Shown here one piece after another: positions 40,400 to 41,679 of a stretch of DNA of 41,679 bases. Position numbers and translations under genes: made by a program. The stretch comes from an uncultured Collinsella sp. (GTDB lineage: Bacteria; Actinomycetota; Coriobacteriia; Coriobacteriales; Coriobacteriaceae), in contig UQIK01000022.1 of NCBI GenBank assembly GCA_900541125.1, positions 1 through 41,679 of the forward strand, in the 5' to 3' direction. The notes below the pieces were generated by a model. It ran no database searches. It saw nothing but the letters and a program-made list of their open reading frames with translations, and was not told the DNA's origin. The stretch's first letter is position 1. Every line of letters starts with the position of its first letter.

Positions 40400-40822
40400 C
40401 TAACTCACCGTCTCCTCGCCAAAGCGATACAGCTCCTCGTTGACCTTTTGGAGGCTGCACCCGCGATCGATACAGAAGATGATGATCGCATCGCGACGGT
40501 CCTTACAATTGAGGATGTTGGCACCCGCCGCCGTCAAGGCGCGGTTGGTCTCCTTGAGCGTTAGCGCCATGGCGAAGGCAATCTGCAGCACCTTATTGCG
40601 ACTCGGATGACGCGCACCGGTAAAGATCTGATAGCCAAAGGTCTCATTGAGATCGGCCATACGAACCACGCGCGAGCGCTCCAAGCCCTTTTCCTGCAGC
40701 AGCTGCTTCAGGTAGTCCGAAAGCGACGGGGTGGCAAAGTCGTGCTCCTTGATATAGCCATCGATGTTTGGCGCGTCGAGAAGCTCATTGAGTAACTCGT
40801 CAGTCAGCTTTTTATCGGGCAT
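40400..40822 (-). CDS. Small XRE-like helix-turn-helix protein next to the kinase
   Basis: This 140-residue protein has a lambda-repressor-like helix pattern. SLSDYLKQLLQEKGLERSRV is the first helix pair, and MADLNETFGYQIFTGARHPS with KVLQIAFAMALT completes a XRE-like HTH. A C-terminal helical part (about 95-140) contains three Cys. Genes of this type are met beside Ser/Thr kinases in Gram-positive gut bacteria, as I recall without searching. It could be a DNA-binding substrate or adaptor of the kinase, which is an inference. GGAGGTGAGG lies before ATG 40822. It sits 39 bp after the lipoprotein gene. Confidence 0.8.
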   Translation of the reverse strand: MPDKKLTDELLNELLDAPNIDGYIKEHDFATPSLSDYLKQLLQEKGLERSRVVRMADLNETFGYQIFTGARHPSRNKVLQIAFAMALTLKETNRALTAAGANILNCKDRRDAIIIFCIDRGCSLQKVNEELYRFGEETVS

Positions 40823-40861
40823 ACGACCTCACCTCCCATACGGCGCAACGGTAGCGACATG

Positions 40862-41404
40862 CTAGGCCAACACCCAGCTTGCAGTGGCAGACTTATCAAA
40901 CATGTTGGCAAAATACAGTGCCTTCTTGATATCGCCATCAAAGTAGATATTGCCCGCCACAGAGCCACCAGCGGCAAGAGTACCAGACTGCAGCTCATCG
41001 GAGCCCTCGCTGTAGTAACCCTGATTCTGCTGAGCGCCGTTGGCGTCCTCGCCCTTCCAGTCGTAGATGTTGTAATCTGCGCCCTCATCGCCATTGTTGA
41101 CGTACGTGACGTGAATGCCCGTCATGGTCGAACCGTCATAATTTGTGAGGCCGGGCTGGACGGAATCGACAACGACGGAAAGACCGGCAGCCGTGGTCAC
41201 CGTCGCACCAACCGCCAGGTCAGTCGTAGACTGTTCTTCCTTCTTCGCCTCTTCCTTCTTGTCGCCATCGCCAGCGTCCTCGGTGACGGTCGCCTTATCG
41301 CTACCACAACCGGCAAGAAGACCGACAGTCCCCATGGCGACGGTGGCGAATGCGCCAAGTGCAGCGCGACGGCTCAGCAGCACTTCGTTTTCGAGCTTTT
41401 TCAT
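40862..41404 (-). CDS. Lipoprotein with DUF4352-like domain
   Basis: This 180-residue exported lipoprotein has a twin-arginine-like start (SRRAALGAF, Arg12-Arg13), a hydrophobic stretch and a lipobox LLAGC with Cys33. A charged Lys/Glu/Asp linker (about 38-62) precedes a beta-sandwich domain, TVTTAAGLSVVVDSVQ to SVAGNIYFDG, resembling DUF4352. AAGGA precedes ATG 41404. It is first in a minus-strand unit with the HTH protein and the kinase, so it may be the outside sensor. Function unknown. Confidence 0.85.
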   Translation of the reverse strand: MKKLENEVLLSRRAALGAFATVAMGTVGLLAGCGSDKATVTEDAGDGDKKEEAKKEEQSTTDLAVGATVTTAAGLSVVVDSVQPGLTNYDGSTMTGIHVTYVNNGDEGADYNIYDWKGEDANGAQQNQGYYSEGSDELQSGTLAAGGSVAGNIYFDGDIKKALYFANMFDKSATASWVLA

Positions 41405-41593
41405 TATGCATCCTTCCTACGATCCGGCTACCGCGCCGGCACACAGCACATCGTAGAAAGGATTAAACTTGAATTCATTAGCTGAGAGCTAAGGTTGCCA
41501 TATAGAAGAGCACGAAGCGCGTGTCCATCGCCGATGACACCTCGAGGCTTGCCAACATCGTTCTCAATTTTAAAACTGGAATTGTTACACTTA
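41405..41593. promoter_or_regulatory. Upstream region of the lipoprotein operon
   Basis: This AT-rich segment lies between the terminator at 41594 and the lipoprotein start. It contains minus-strand A/T-rich hexamers such as TAAAAT that could form a promoter, but no convincing pair was found. A 62-codon frame on the minus strand has no ribosome site and looks random. Confidence 0.4.
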
Positions 41594-41631
41594 AAAAAGC
41601 GGAATTTCACCATCATAGTTTTCCGCTTTTT
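41594..41631. terminator. Bidirectional terminator
   Basis: AAAAAGCGGAA (41594-41604) pairs perfectly with TTCCGCTTTTT (41621-41631). T-runs flank both sides. It probably ends a gene entering from beyond the right edge of the window. Confidence 0.85.
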
Positions 41632-41679
41632 CCAATAGCGGTCCTTTAGCTCCCATCGTAAACGCGATGTCGCTACTGC

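Noticed and set aside
41428..41616. 62-codon minus-strand frame before the lipoprotein
   Set aside because: No ribosome site, it crosses the terminator stem, and the composition looks random.
1..41679. CRISPR array, tRNA or rRNA genes, prophage or IS transposase
   Set aside because: No regularly spaced identical repeats, no cloverleaf or rRNA sequence, and no transposase or phage structural gene was recognised.

Overview
The window looks like one end of an assembled contig from a gut Coriobacteriia, most probably Collinsella or a close relative. This is inferred from the GC-rich codon use, the gene families and their order; no rRNA or tRNA is present to confirm it. Bases 1-50 are not genomic: they are an Illumina Nextera i5 adapter with an index, left on the contig end.

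Layout. 133-5017 (all minus): xerD, pyrG, a small winged-helix protein and a DUF1846 protein. 5298-5548: six successive hairpins. 5549-9510 (minus): an arginine deiminase catabolic cluster, arcA-arcB-transporter, with no carbamate kinase in the window. 10063-16228 (plus): polyphosphate kinase with an unusual tail, an RlmD-type rRNA methyltransferase, a DJ-1 family protein, Maf and a P1 family peptidase. 16569-18795 (minus): UDP-galactopyranose mutase and a GT2 glycosyltransferase. 19027-23078: phosphotransacetylase (plus) converging on two tandem acetate kinase paralogues (minus). 23226-27389 (minus): HIT protein, exonuclease VII (xseB, xseA), a membrane zinc peptidase and RNase D. 27488-30775 (plus): a diacylglycerol-kinase-like protein, a 30-residue membrane peptide, and a sortase-anchored C69 peptidase.

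30899-34451 (plus) is the most interesting stretch. A 22-codon leader peptide with three consecutive Trp codons and a Rho-independent terminator precede an ECF transporter: a TrpP-like S component, a fused double ATPase and EcfT. This reads as ribosome-mediated attenuation controlling tryptophan uptake.

34576-36663 (minus) holds an ATP-grasp ligase and an aspartate/glutamate racemase, the pairing expected for D-Asp cross-bridges in peptidoglycan. 36884-38884 (plus) holds a MOSC protein and a secreted coiled-coil cell-wall protein. 38922-41404 (minus) holds a lipoprotein, a small HTH protein and a membrane Ser/Thr kinase that look like one signalling unit.

The genes together suggest an anaerobic fermenter that makes ATP from arginine and acetyl-phosphate and has a complex Gram-positive envelope. 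The intergenic regions are rich in long composite hairpins and palindromic repeats. Three of the hairpin loops share a GTCCT...CGGA motif, and most of these repeats have no known function.
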